A stretch of 64,000 bases of DNA from Clarkia xantiana subsp. parviflora (taxonomy: Eukaryota > Streptophyta > Magnoliopsida > Myrtales > Onagraceae). The notes under the pieces were generated by a model that made no database searches, had not been told where the DNA came from, and was given only the letters and a program-made list of their open reading frames with translations. Below, piece after piece: positions 30,910 to 41,591 of the stretch; within the stretch, counting starts at the first letter, position 1; each line of letters opens with the position of its first letter. The DNA lies in the NCBI GenBank assembly GCA_036873135.1, contig JAPTYO010000001.1, positions 49,649,774 through 49,713,773 on the forward strand, in the 5' to 3' direction. The translations under genes and the position numbers were made by a program.

Positions 30910-31702
30910 TTTGCCTTGGCCGGACGAGCGCTTCGGCCTCGTCCGAGCCGTTGATGTTCTCGCGAAGTGTTCGGGTTGAAGTTTCGATTTACAAACGTTA
31001 ATGGGATGATAAAAATACAACGGTTCGGAAGTCAACGAGTTCAAATTGGGCGTATATCCATCAGGTTCCATCAGAAATATACAAACGGTTCTTGGCTCGG
31101 TTTCCACTTGCAAAACCTGGTCTGTTTGGAACCGGTCCAGTCTGGGCCGATTCCAAACGGTCCGGACCGGTTTTTTTGCCCATCCCTACTATAAACTGTC
31201 CAAAGTTTGGCAATTGTGAGATTTTAGTGTCTGGAGTTTCAAATGTTGATATGAACTGTCTGAGGTTTCAGTTTTGTTGAAATTTGGTGTCTCAGTCTGT
31301 TTTTGTTATTAAGTCAAACTGAAATTGGTCATGTGATGACCACATGACCTGAACAAAAAAAAAATCTAAAAAATGCCCTTGTTCAACAGTCACATGCTCG
31401 AAAGAAAAGTAAAAAATACCCCTCATAGCAAAAAAAAAAAAAAAATCAGTCTCATCCTCCTTGTTTGACTCCAAGGGTAATTTCGTCATTCACATTTTTT
31501 CAAATAAGGTAGTAAATAAAAAAATTAAAAGGGCAAAAGTGTCATTTCACACATCTGTTAAATTTAACCTGAAAAAAGGATGGAAAACCAAATTTCAACA
31601 AAGTTGAAACTTCAAACACCTCATATCAACTAGTGAAACTTCAGACACCAAAATCTTACAAGGGCAAACATCAAACATCAGACAGTTTATCGATTGTATT
31701 TA

Positions 31703-33778
31703 CTCAAAAGTTCAAACTTACTGAAAGTTTATTAAGCCTCATATCTCTTTCTAAAATTAACTACTAATGTTGGCCAAAAAAAAAAAAAATTAACCACTAA
31801 TGTAGTGTCAAATATCCGAGTGTACTCAATAGCTCAATCCAATTCCAGACGGACTGAATTCATCATGTTGTCACTTGAAAAAACTAAAATTTCAAGTTGC
31901 AACAGTACTCCAGCGACCATTTTTCCAATTTTTTATTTTAATAATTCTAATTATTTTTTCTTTTAGATTTAAGTTCATAATAATAGACATGTTTCATACA
32001 CTTGAATGGTTCATCTTTTATTTTATTGATATATGAGATTCAAATCGTATTTGTTTTAATCTAATGTGGTACAAATTAGGAGCAGTAGAATCTACCCCTT
32101 GAATACATCTTTTATTTTTTTATTGATATATAAGATTCAAATCATATTTATTTTAATCCAGTGTGGTACAAATTAGGAGCATTGGAATCTACCCCTTGAA
32201 ACACACGATGTACTACTTATCGTTTTTCAATTCAGTAGGTGATTCAGGACTTGAACGGTCCTAGTTGTTAGAGCTTTTTATCGAAAAGTCTCATCATAAT
32301 CTCGAGAATACTACTATTGAAAAAAGGACGACCAATTTTTTCAAAAGCTCAAATTCGTGAGTTAAAATTAAGGGTGGCAGTTTATGCTATTGTACGTGTC
32401 AATGATCGTATCGTGCTAATTTTATTGGACACAAACACACGTAATAAGCTTATCGTGCCACGTTTTGCAAACACGAACACGATACAAATATTTTTGTGCG
32501 TGTTTGTGTCATATTATCTTATCATGTTGTGTAAGGAAATTCAGTTATATATTTCTATACAAGATCTTTGAGCAAAAGTCAAAATAATGAAATTCATATT
32601 GCAAAAAACTATGACTTAATATGTCAGCAATCATAAGTTAGTACTATAAAGTTTACAAACACAAAAATTAAACCACTAACGAGAGTTTTTAAAGGTAATA
32701 AATAAGATTTGTTCAAAAAAATACTTAAGAGTTAGTTTTTAGTAGCACCACTTTATCGTGTGTGTCGTGTTATGATTCACAAACACGAACACGGCACGGA
32801 AGTTATACCGTGTTAATCGTGCTCGTGTTAACATTATGCCATATGCTAGCACGAACATGATTTTTTTCGTGCATGTTTGTATCGTGTCGTGTCACGATTT
32901 GACAATACTAGTTAAAATATTCAATACACTTATTTATATAGTTTAGAACAAATCCTCAAATAATATGCACAAAGTTAGATTAGATATAATTATGAAATCA
33001 TCAAAAATAATATTCTTAACGTGTGATTGCCCAAATCTTTGTCTGGACTTGTTTGCATCACCAAAAGATATGTTCCAACTCAAGCCCCCATAGATGTGAT
33101 TCTTCGGGAAATTTTGCACATTCGTTGAATAATTATGTGCACTTATCATCAGACTATGTGATAAGATAAACCGAATGACATGGAGTAATATTTAGTTTTA
33201 GATTTACATTTATTCACTAACTAAATGATCATTTGTTACGATTTATCTTAATGTTATCATGGTGAGGTACGTAATTAAGGGTTTCCTACCTTCATTAATC
33301 AAACCAAAATCAAATAGCACTGAAAGAAATGACAATCTATTTCAACTTCCAAGTTATATGAATTAAAATAAAAAAAAAAAGTTATATGAATTTATTGAGG
33401 ATGGAAAAGTCTAAGAAGAAAAGTGATGGGACCGGACAACTTATTTCCTTTTGCCTTTGCTTGTTGGACTAACCTTGTAATAAATACATGAAATTACAAT
33501 CATACCCTCTACGAATAGAGTATAAATTTCAAGCTTAATGGGAGTTTATATGATTTTATTTATTTACCCTACTTAAAAAGTTCTAAGTAACTATGTGTTT
33601 AATCTTTATTTTTTTTTCTTCCTATAAGGTGTACAAGGACAACACTTTCAGCATTTTAAAATATATATATAAGCTCTTTCTGTGACTGCAGTAGCGGTCT
33701 AGCGGATGTAAGAGTTTATCAATAGGGGATATTAAAAATAAATGGGCAAAAAAATTATTATTAAAAAAATAATGATAA
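31703..33778. other. Gene-free stretch with a tandem duplication and a decayed inverted repeat
   Basis: A block of about 97 bp with GATTCAAATC and GTGGTACAAATTAGGAGCA is duplicated at about 32012-32206. About 32370-32915 has complementary CGTGT/ACACG-rich ends (AACACGAACACGATAC and CGTGTTAATCGTGCTCGTG), like an old hAT-type MITE. No coding sequence is supported. Confidence 0.45.
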
Positions 33779-33787
33779 TTTTTTTTA

Positions 33788-34395
33788 GGGTTAAAGGTAC
33801 TTTTCATACCACATGTTTGACCGAATGTGGCTTTTAATACTGGATGTTTAGTTTTGTATACTTTTGGTACCAAACGTTTGAAAAAATGTGGCTTTTGGTA
33901 CATCTGTTAGTTGGCCGTTAGTTTTGGCCGTTAAATGACATGTGCAAGTCACGTGATCGACTCTAAACTTTTAATTTTGTTCAATTTAGTCCCTCAAATA
34001 TATTCCTAACTTTTATTTTGTTTAACTTAGTCATAACACTTCAAAATCGGACCCAATTAAATCAATCGAATTCAATTGACATAGCCCCATTTGGGTCAAA
34101 TTTACCCAATTTGGAATAGGTCCCAATTGGGTTCGATTTTGAAGCTTTAGGACTAAATTAAACAAAATAAAAGTTATGAATATATTTGAGGGACTAAATT
34201 GAACAAAATTAAAAGTTTAGAGTTGATCACGTGACTTGCACATGTCATTTAACGGCCAACACTAACGGCCAACTAACGGATGTACCAAAAGCCACATTTT
34301 TTCAAACGTTTGGTACCAAAAGTATACAAAAATAAACATCCAGTACTAAAAGCCACATTCGGTCAAACATGTGGTATGAAAAGTACCTTTAACCC
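33788..34395. mobile_element. Mutator-like MITE, 608 bp, 9-bp target duplication
   Basis: Terminal inverted repeats of over 100 bp (GGGTTAAAGGTACTTTTCAT... and complement). The 9-bp repeat of eight T and one A (33779-33787 and 34396-34404) flanks it. Because that repeat is homopolymeric it is weak evidence alone; the long arms carry the call. A decayed relative is at about 17440-17960. Confidence 0.8.
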
Positions 34396-34404
34396 TTTTT
34401 TTTA

Positions 34405-36333
34405 TAACTTCATGTTATATATAAAAATTATAATACATTACACAATTTAATAATAAAAGATATGGTTAATTACCAAATTGTTAGCTCATATTTGAGCACC
34501 ATGATAAATTGCTATCTAATTTTTTTTGGACGAATTACTAGCTTAGCTAGGTTTTACTTCGTAGACAAACTGATTGTTGAAGTTTTATTTTTTATAGTTG
34601 CTAGCTCATATTTCGTTTTGTGGACAATTTACTAGCTCAGATTTCTTTTGATGGACAATTTGCAAGCTCATATTTTGTTTTTCGGATAATTCACTATCTA
34701 CCAAATTGTACACAAACCAAAACTAGAGCTAGAAAATTTTCTATAAAGTGAAACCCTGCTACAAATTGTCCAAAAAAATCTTCAGCTAGTTAGTTGTTCA
34801 CAAATCGAAACATAATCTTGAAATTTGTAAAATAACGTCAACCAACAATTTATCAAAGTGTTCAAATGTAAGCTAGCAATTTAAAAAATTATTTTATTAA
34901 AATAATTTAGTCCATTTCATAACTTTAGTACTTATAAATTTGGGTACATTTTGCCTATATATATAAATAAAATAAAATAAAGCATAAAATGGACAAAATA
35001 TCATTTTTTTTTCAACTGTGCATTTCAACCCTGCAATCGAGTCAATTTATAATGAGTAATTTATCGGTTATTAATATTTTTCATTTTTGTAATTTAAATG
35101 AGTTTTAAACCCGATATAATTCACCTTAAATTCTGAACCAGTGTACCCATCAAATTATGTATTCAACGTGATTAATATTCCTATATATATATATATATAT
35201 ATGATGTGAAGCTCCAACTATCGAGAATAATTAAAAAAAAATGTAATAATTTTTTTACGATATCTGTCAAGTTCGATTTAAGATACCTCTACTTTCGGTG
35301 GACAGTTATTAATTAAGCATTAATATATGGTTTTATTTATTAGTCTATACTGCTTAGTGCTTAGCGCCCATGAGTTATTTTCGGTCATCCACAAAAAGTG
35401 AGACATATTCTCACCAACGTTATAAATAGCCACCCGTTTTTTATGGCCAAATATAGGAACCCGTTTAATTAACCTAATTAACCATCCCTATTTTTTCTAC
35501 GCCTATTTGTACCCATCAAATTACTTTCTCTTATCTTTTTATCACTTAATTTCACGTCTCCTCCATGGAGGAGTCATCACTTGGTCCTAATTACCCTAAA
35601 TTTTTACGGCATGTGAAACCATCTTTTCACGCCTCTCCAGATCCTCAAGAACATACATTAGCCAGCTCCTTCACGTTCAACATTTCCCCTCACATGTTAC
35701 AATTTTGGATAAGACAATGTATCCAACTAAATTCCCTCCAAATGAATCTTGTCGTTTTCAATCAAGGTATGAGCTAAGGTAAAAAATAGAATTGGAGTGT
35801 TTTTCTTTTTAACTTGGAACGGATGGAAAAAAACAAACTACACTTTTTTAATACTGAATTTTTAACCATATATCAAACTACAAACTAAAAATGCGTTGGA
35901 AATCGTACCTATAATAATCACTCACGGTGCATTTTAATGTGACAAATCAACATAGATTCAGTATAAAAGAATCAAAATATATTACGTTGATATTACATGT
36001 GTAACAAGTTTAATTTAATAGAACAAAATCACATGAATTAACAATTTGCTGTGGTTGAAAGCTTTTTTTATTAAAATAATTTGATTCATTTTCACCAAAT
36101 CCTCGATTTTTTCTTATATTTTTATATATATATAATAATAATTAACACTTATTTTATATTAAAAAAATGTTAAATTTCAACGTTCTGACAAGAATCCTTT
36201 CACTTTCTAGACAAACTCCGACGTGCCCCTCACATGCATCATCATCATCTCTCAAAAGGAATAATCCACGGCCTTCATGAACGTCTCTTCTTCTCCTAGC
36301 TAGACCTTCTTCATCTTCATCATCCATACAATA
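34405..36333. other. Intergenic region upstream of the first TBL gene
   Basis: AT-rich. 34460-34880 has repeated words around AATTTACTAGCTCA. An AT dinucleotide run lies near 35183-35202. The last 100 bases are CT-rich (TCTTCTTCTCC), as in plant 5' UTRs. A 70-codon ORF at 35565-35777 has no support. Confidence 0.4.
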
Positions 36334-39300
36334 ATGAAGTTCAAGGGAGGAGCTTCCAATGAGCAGCCATGGAAGCCCTCTTCATCATCAAGGTCCCCAA
36401 AAATAGTATTCTTCATAACCACCACCTTTATCATCCTCACCTTCATTTCCCTCTACTCCCCTCTCCAATGGCAGTCCTTTTCCTCCCTCAACCACTCCTC
36501 CGCCACCCAACCGCCGTCCTCGTCAGCTCCGGCGGCCGCTGACGTGGACGAAGATCCCGTTCCGCAGCAAACCAACAACGGCCAATGCGACATCTTCACC
36601 GGAGAGTGGGTCCCGAACCCTAACGCGCCCTACTACACTAACAAAACGTGTTGGGCGATTCACGAGCATCAGAACTGTATGAAGTACGGCCGGCCGGACA
36701 GCGACTTCACGAAGTGGCGGTGGAAGCCTGACGGCTGCGACCTTCCGTTATTCAACCCGGCGCAGTTCTTGGAGCTGGTTAGAGACAAGTCGATGGCCTT
36801 TGTCGGAGATTCTGTCGCCAGGAACCAGATGCAGTCCATGATCTGTCTTCTCTCCAGGGTAAGTAATTACTTTAATTTGCAAACCCTAGCTACCCTATCA
36901 ATATCGTCGTACGCACGTACGTACCTTCGTATGAATAGTATAGTTGAAAATATAAAAACTAAACCAAGTCCTCATTTATCACTTTATGATTCTGGATAAT
37001 TGGGGCAGTGGTTAGTCTATTTTTTTTTTTTTAAAAAAAAATCAGATTCTTCGCAAATTAACATATTTAGATCCATTAAAGTATAAAATGAGTTCGTTAA
37101 AAGTTTTCACTACAAATTAATTTGAACTAATGAGAGATTTCCTTGAAACACACTTCGATATTTATCAGAATACAAAGTATCATTCATAAATTAAAACAAA
37201 ACATTATGTCAAAACATTTCTTGAAAATTAATATAATTAATTAAATGTGTGCAAGAAGTAAGTTGCTTTCACGCTAACTTTTTTTTTTAAAATATATTAA
37301 ACTAAATTTAATACATGTATCATTGAAACTTATAAGAGACGACTTTGTAATATTAATTATAACCTATATATATATATATATATATAAAAGAAATTTGGTG
37401 TAGCTAGCTAGCTAGCATTATATCCAAACAAATGTAGCTTAATTAACTATATAACTCAATGGGGGCCACCGTTATCTAATTGGCCTCAATGTAGGTTACG
37501 GAGTTTCCGAGGTGTTATCGTCTTTTTCCTAATATTTTTAGAAAATAAAATAAAAGCGTTATTATCTTGTTTTTGCCAAAACTAGGTCACCAACATGTAT
37601 TATCAGATAGTTTGCCTTCGAGAGAGACGACACTAGATTTGGAGAGATAATGGACTTTGATATTAACATTTTAATACAAATTAAGACACTAATTTTATTT
37701 AAATAATTGTGTGACATATAATTTTTTGTTGCAATAATTTTGTGCAAATGCCAATATATCAATAATAATATATTGATAATAATTGAAGCGATTATTGAGT
37801 TGAGGGTGACATGGGTTGGTTCATATATCTAATATGTCCAAATAGAAGAAGATGATTTTGAAGATTAGTTGAACTGCCTGTATGGCTGGCTACTTAACCA
37901 ACACGTCACACCAAAAACATGTAGTAGTTTAACTTTTGCTGGCATCGATCCAATTGGAATCTTTTTATTTCCCAATGAAAAAAGTAACTATATATCTTAA
38001 TATTTAAAAAAATAATAATTTATTTTTCACTACTTTCCTAAAGCTCTATTTTAAAACATATCTTATACGTGTAATACAAATAAATATATAAGGGAATATA
38101 ATAATTTTGAGCTGAGTGTAAGTTTGGTGTCTCAATTTTAAACGGTTGATATTTGGTGTCCCAATTTTTAGCTTTGTGCGTATTTGGTTTTCTGTTAGAT
38201 TTTGGAGTTAAGTTTAACAGATTGAGTTGAAATGACTATTTTGCCTTTTTTTTTTAAAGCCTTCGATTCCGGCCACCCACCCCGACTCCGGCCACCCACC
38301 TCCAATCGATCGGAATCAGCTGGAATTGGCCGGATCCCTAAATCCTAAATCAGAGCTGCTTAACCCTAAATCGACTATAATAGGCCGGGAATCGACCGGA
38401 ATTGGCCGTAATCGGGATGGGTTTGGCCGTAATCGGCCGGAATCGGGGTGGGTTTGGCCGTAATCGACCGGAATCAGGTGGGTTTGGTCGTAATCGGCCG
38501 GAATAGGGTGGGTTCGGCCGCAATAGGCCAGAATCGGACGGAATCGGGTGGGTTTGGTCGGAATAGGCCGGAACCCTAATTATGGCCGAAGGGTATTTTT
38601 GGAATTTTGAAAATTGACCACTCACGTGACCAGATTTCGTTCAACTTAACCCAAAAATTTAACGGAGACACCAAATAACAACAAATGAAAATTTAGACAT
38701 TGAATTTCAAACTCAGACACCAAACTAACACATGGATCAAAATTGAGACAATTTTTAGTTCTATTCCCAATATATATATGTGCAATAATATAAGAGTCGT
38801 TGGAAGCAATAAGTTCTAATCTCTATTGAGAAACAAAATTATGAATTCGACCGAAACACACTTTACAAGGAAATTAATATTTAATGCCCTTCACCCAAAA
38901 TATTAAAAAGTAGTTTTCGTGTATAATTAACGTTAGGAGAAATATATTAATTAATTAGATTCAATATCTTTAAATAAAATGGAATACTTTAATATATTTT
39001 AGATTTAGATTAGATATAGCATTACATCGTTACTACCGTGTGCGTGCCTATACAAATGGTAGTACTTGGATGGAATAAGTAAAGTTGAAGATCGATCGAT
39101 TATTAGTAGATAGCAGTATAGCAGTACCAAGCTAGCTAGTGATCATCATCAATCATGAAGGGTTTATATACATATTTTCTTTTTGGTAAAAATGAAGGGT
39201 TTATATCTATCAATCTATCTAAAGCATAGCATCACGTTTACTCATCGCCGACTTCACTTCAATTAGAAGCAAAGACTTTTAGCACTTCAAGTAATTCCTT

Positions 39301-41591
39301 TCATGGCCCGACTTAATTAATTCATCTATGATTTTTTAGGACAAATTAAAACGATTTTATTCGATATTAATTAAAAATAAATGGGTAAAAACGTCAATCT
39401 TGCCAAGGGTGTAAAACCTCCCACAAGATTCATCATCGATCGTCAAGCTTAAGCCAAACCTTTTGGAGCTTTATTCAACTTCAGGAATATATATATATAT
39501 AGTGTGAGATTGAAGTTATAGTTAAATTATATTATCTTTACTTAACATAGAGTTCTTTATCTAATTATTATAGGCCGGATTGATTTTAGTTATATCATTA
39601 ATATAGTCTGATCTGTTGTCGAACGGATCTAACTTCTGTATATATAGGGAAGTTAAATTTAGAAAATGATGATATATATATTTAACAAATCAAGCTACAG
39701 ACTATAGGGTAGAAGACAAACGAGGAATATTTATTTAAATAAATAAATATATCAAGTTCCAACTACATTATTGTAGCTTTTATAAACGCGACATGGACAT
39801 GGTGTGATAAATATATTCGGTAAAACCCAAACAAGCAAGTTAAAAAATGGTGGATATGGAGTCTTTCCTCACCATATTTTTAAGTATTTGTAATACAATT
39901 TCAGTTTATTTTTTAAATATACTATGAACTTCAGTTTGTTTTAAAAGAACCACTTCCAATACAAGACACTAATTTATATTGTCCCTAAGATTAACCATCT
40001 ATCTTAATATAAATATTCATTATAAATATTCTTAATCCGTCGTTAAACTAATTATGCAAAGGCATAATGGTATATATGTATGGATAGATACAGATGTGCG
40101 GTCTAATAATAATAATATATATTAATTTAATGCATCTAAAATAATGTAATATATATATATATAATAAGAATAAGAATAATATAAAGTAGATTGTCCTGTT
40201 ACCCTAATAATTTTGTGGTATTATATATATTATTTAACGTGAAATAACCCCATATGAACAGCTGAACAGCTTGGCAGACATCAATTTAATGTTATCCTTT
40301 TTGCATGTCCAACAAATCTATCAATTATGCCCAACACGACACACATGCTACCACAACATGTCCACTCATCAGTGGCCGAACATATATATCTTCTCTTATT
40401 CAATTTCTGTCATCATTTTCTATTTATTATTTTAAATTCGAAATTTAAGATGTTACTATGGTCTATATGAATTCCAAAACTATCATTTTCGAAGGTCTAT
40501 ATTTATCAGTGTTTTTAATAATTAACCTAATCCTAATGATATTAATTATAGGTGGAGTATCCCATTGATGTTTCATACACAAAAGATGAACATTTCAAGC
40601 GATGGAGGTACACAACCTACAACTTCACCCTAGCCACCTTCTGGACTCCGCACCTCGTCAAGTCAAAGGAATCGGACCCGAACGGGCCGTCTAAAACCGG
40701 CATTTTTAGCCTCTACCTCGACGAGTTCGATGAGAACTGGACAACTCAAGTCGAAGATTTCGACTATCTCATACTATCCTCGGGACATTGGTTCTTCCGC
40801 TCGTTATTGTACTATGAAAACCATCGTATATCAGGTTGCCACTACTGTCTCATTCCTAATGTCACCGACTTAACAATGTTTTACGGCTACAGAAAGGCCT
40901 TTAGGACCGCGTTTAAGGCGATCAATAGCCTCAAGAACTACAAGGGCATAACCTACCTTAGGACATTCGCCCCGTCCCACTTCGAGGGCGGGATGTGGAA
41001 TGGCGGAGGGAACTGTCTTCGAACCAAGCCGTTTAAGAGTAATGAGACGACTCTTGACGGTCCTAACCTCGAGTTTTATATGATACAGGTCAGTATATCT
41101 AATTTCTATTAGAGAATAAATATATTAGAAAAATATATTTTATTATATGCTGATGAAGTTATATTATATAATTTTATCAGCATATAATAAATACACTAAT
41201 ATATTTATTTTCCTAATAATTTTTAAACATAATCGAATTCCCATTTTTAGTTTTAGAAAACGTCGAATTCCCTAAATCCTAAACCCTAAATCTGTCACTG
41301 AAACAGGTGGAGGAGTTCAAGAAGGCCGAGGAGGAAGGGAGGAAAAGAGGGTTAAAGTATCGACTTCTTGATACTACTCAAGCGACGCTTCTTAGACCCG
41401 ATGGACACCCGAGCAGGTACGGGCATAGGGTCGATGAGAACGTGACGCTATATAACGACTGTGTTCATTGGTGCCTGCCGGGGCCGATCGATGCCTGGAG
41501 TGACTTCCTATTGGAGATGCTTAAGACCGAAGGAAGGCGATCGCAGCAGGAGAAGTTTCGATTTACTGATAGTAGAATGAAGGTTAGGTAA
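36334..41591 (+). CDS. TRICHOME BIREFRINGENCE-LIKE protein (TBL19-22/27 clade), copy A
   Basis: Three exons, 36334-36858, 40552-41088 and 41307-41591, give 448 residues. An N-terminal cytosolic stub and a signal anchor (about residues 24-41) imply a type II Golgi protein. The TBL domain opens [20 protein letters not shown] (about residue 85). The DUF231 domain has the catalytic GDS motif ([14 protein letters not shown], Ser about residue 160) and the C-terminal DXXH motif ([11 protein letters not shown]). TBL proteins are polysaccharide O-acetyltransferases. Closest relatives, from memory, are TBL19-22 and TBL27, linked to xyloglucan acetylation; the substrate here is inference. Intron 1 is 3.7 kb and contains a MITE. 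Tandem partner: 45653-47511. Confidence 0.9.
38092..38768. repeat. MITE with GGCCGGAATCGGG minisatellite (copy 2), in TBL intron 1
   Basis: The left end GGGAATATAATAATTTTGAG and the right end ..CAATTTTTAGTTCTATTCCC are imperfect inverted repeats. The flanks AATATATAA and AATATATAT match at 8 of 9 bases. The interior 38260-38590 is a run of GGCCGTAATCGGCCGGAATC-like repeats, shared with 1005-1730. Confidence 0.65.

Larger units (their letters stand above)
20368..31063 (-). mobile_element. Non-autonomous Ty3/gypsy (Tat-like) LTR retrotransposon, 10.7 kb
   Basis: Two 853-bp LTRs in direct orientation are flanked by the 5-bp duplication GGTTC (20363-20367 and 31064-31068). Read on the minus strand the order is: 5' LTR (31063-30211); primer-binding site starting TGGCGCCGT two bases inside; Gag-protease-Gag ORF; tandem arrays; opposite-strand gene; a purine-rich tract ending GGGGGCATG; 3' LTR (21220-20368). 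The CX2HX4HX4C Gag motif, the DGGSSAD protease and an antisense ORF of the PF04195 kind all fit the Tat group. The primer site matches the first bases of a tRNA-Asp type from memory. Reverse transcriptase, RNase H and integrase are absent, so movement would need a helper element. Confidence 0.9.
30211..31063 (-). repeat. 5' LTR of the Tat-like element
   Basis: 853 bp, near-identical to 20368-21220, with no indels between the two. It holds the palindrome array at 30702-30909 and a TATA box at 30519-30512. It ends beside the target duplication GGTTC. Confidence 0.9.
20045..31188. mobile_element. hAT-like MITE split by the LTR retrotransposon
   Basis: The ends TAGGGATGGGCA (20045) and TGCCCATCCCTA (to 31188) are inverted repeats of hAT type. 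The 8-bp repeat CTATAAAC (20037-20044 and 31189-31196) flanks them exactly. Without the LTR element the MITE is about 440 bp, full of self-complementary GGACCGGTCCGG words. It is non-coding. Confidence 0.85.
20026..31694. mobile_element. Mutator-like MITE, outermost layer of a nested insertion
   Basis: The left end GGTTTAAGAACCTATAAAC lies at 20026-20044. The body resumes at 31189 (CTATAAACTGTCC ...) and runs to about 31694. The words TTTTAGTGTCTGGAGTTTCA and TTTCAACAAAGTTGAAACTT mark it as kin of the elements at 14235 and 48295. The flanks TGTATTTA (20018-20025 and 31695-31702) are a probable target duplication. The right terminal repeat is shortened, so this end is less certain. About 11.2 kb of younger DNA interrupts it. 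Confidence 0.6.
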
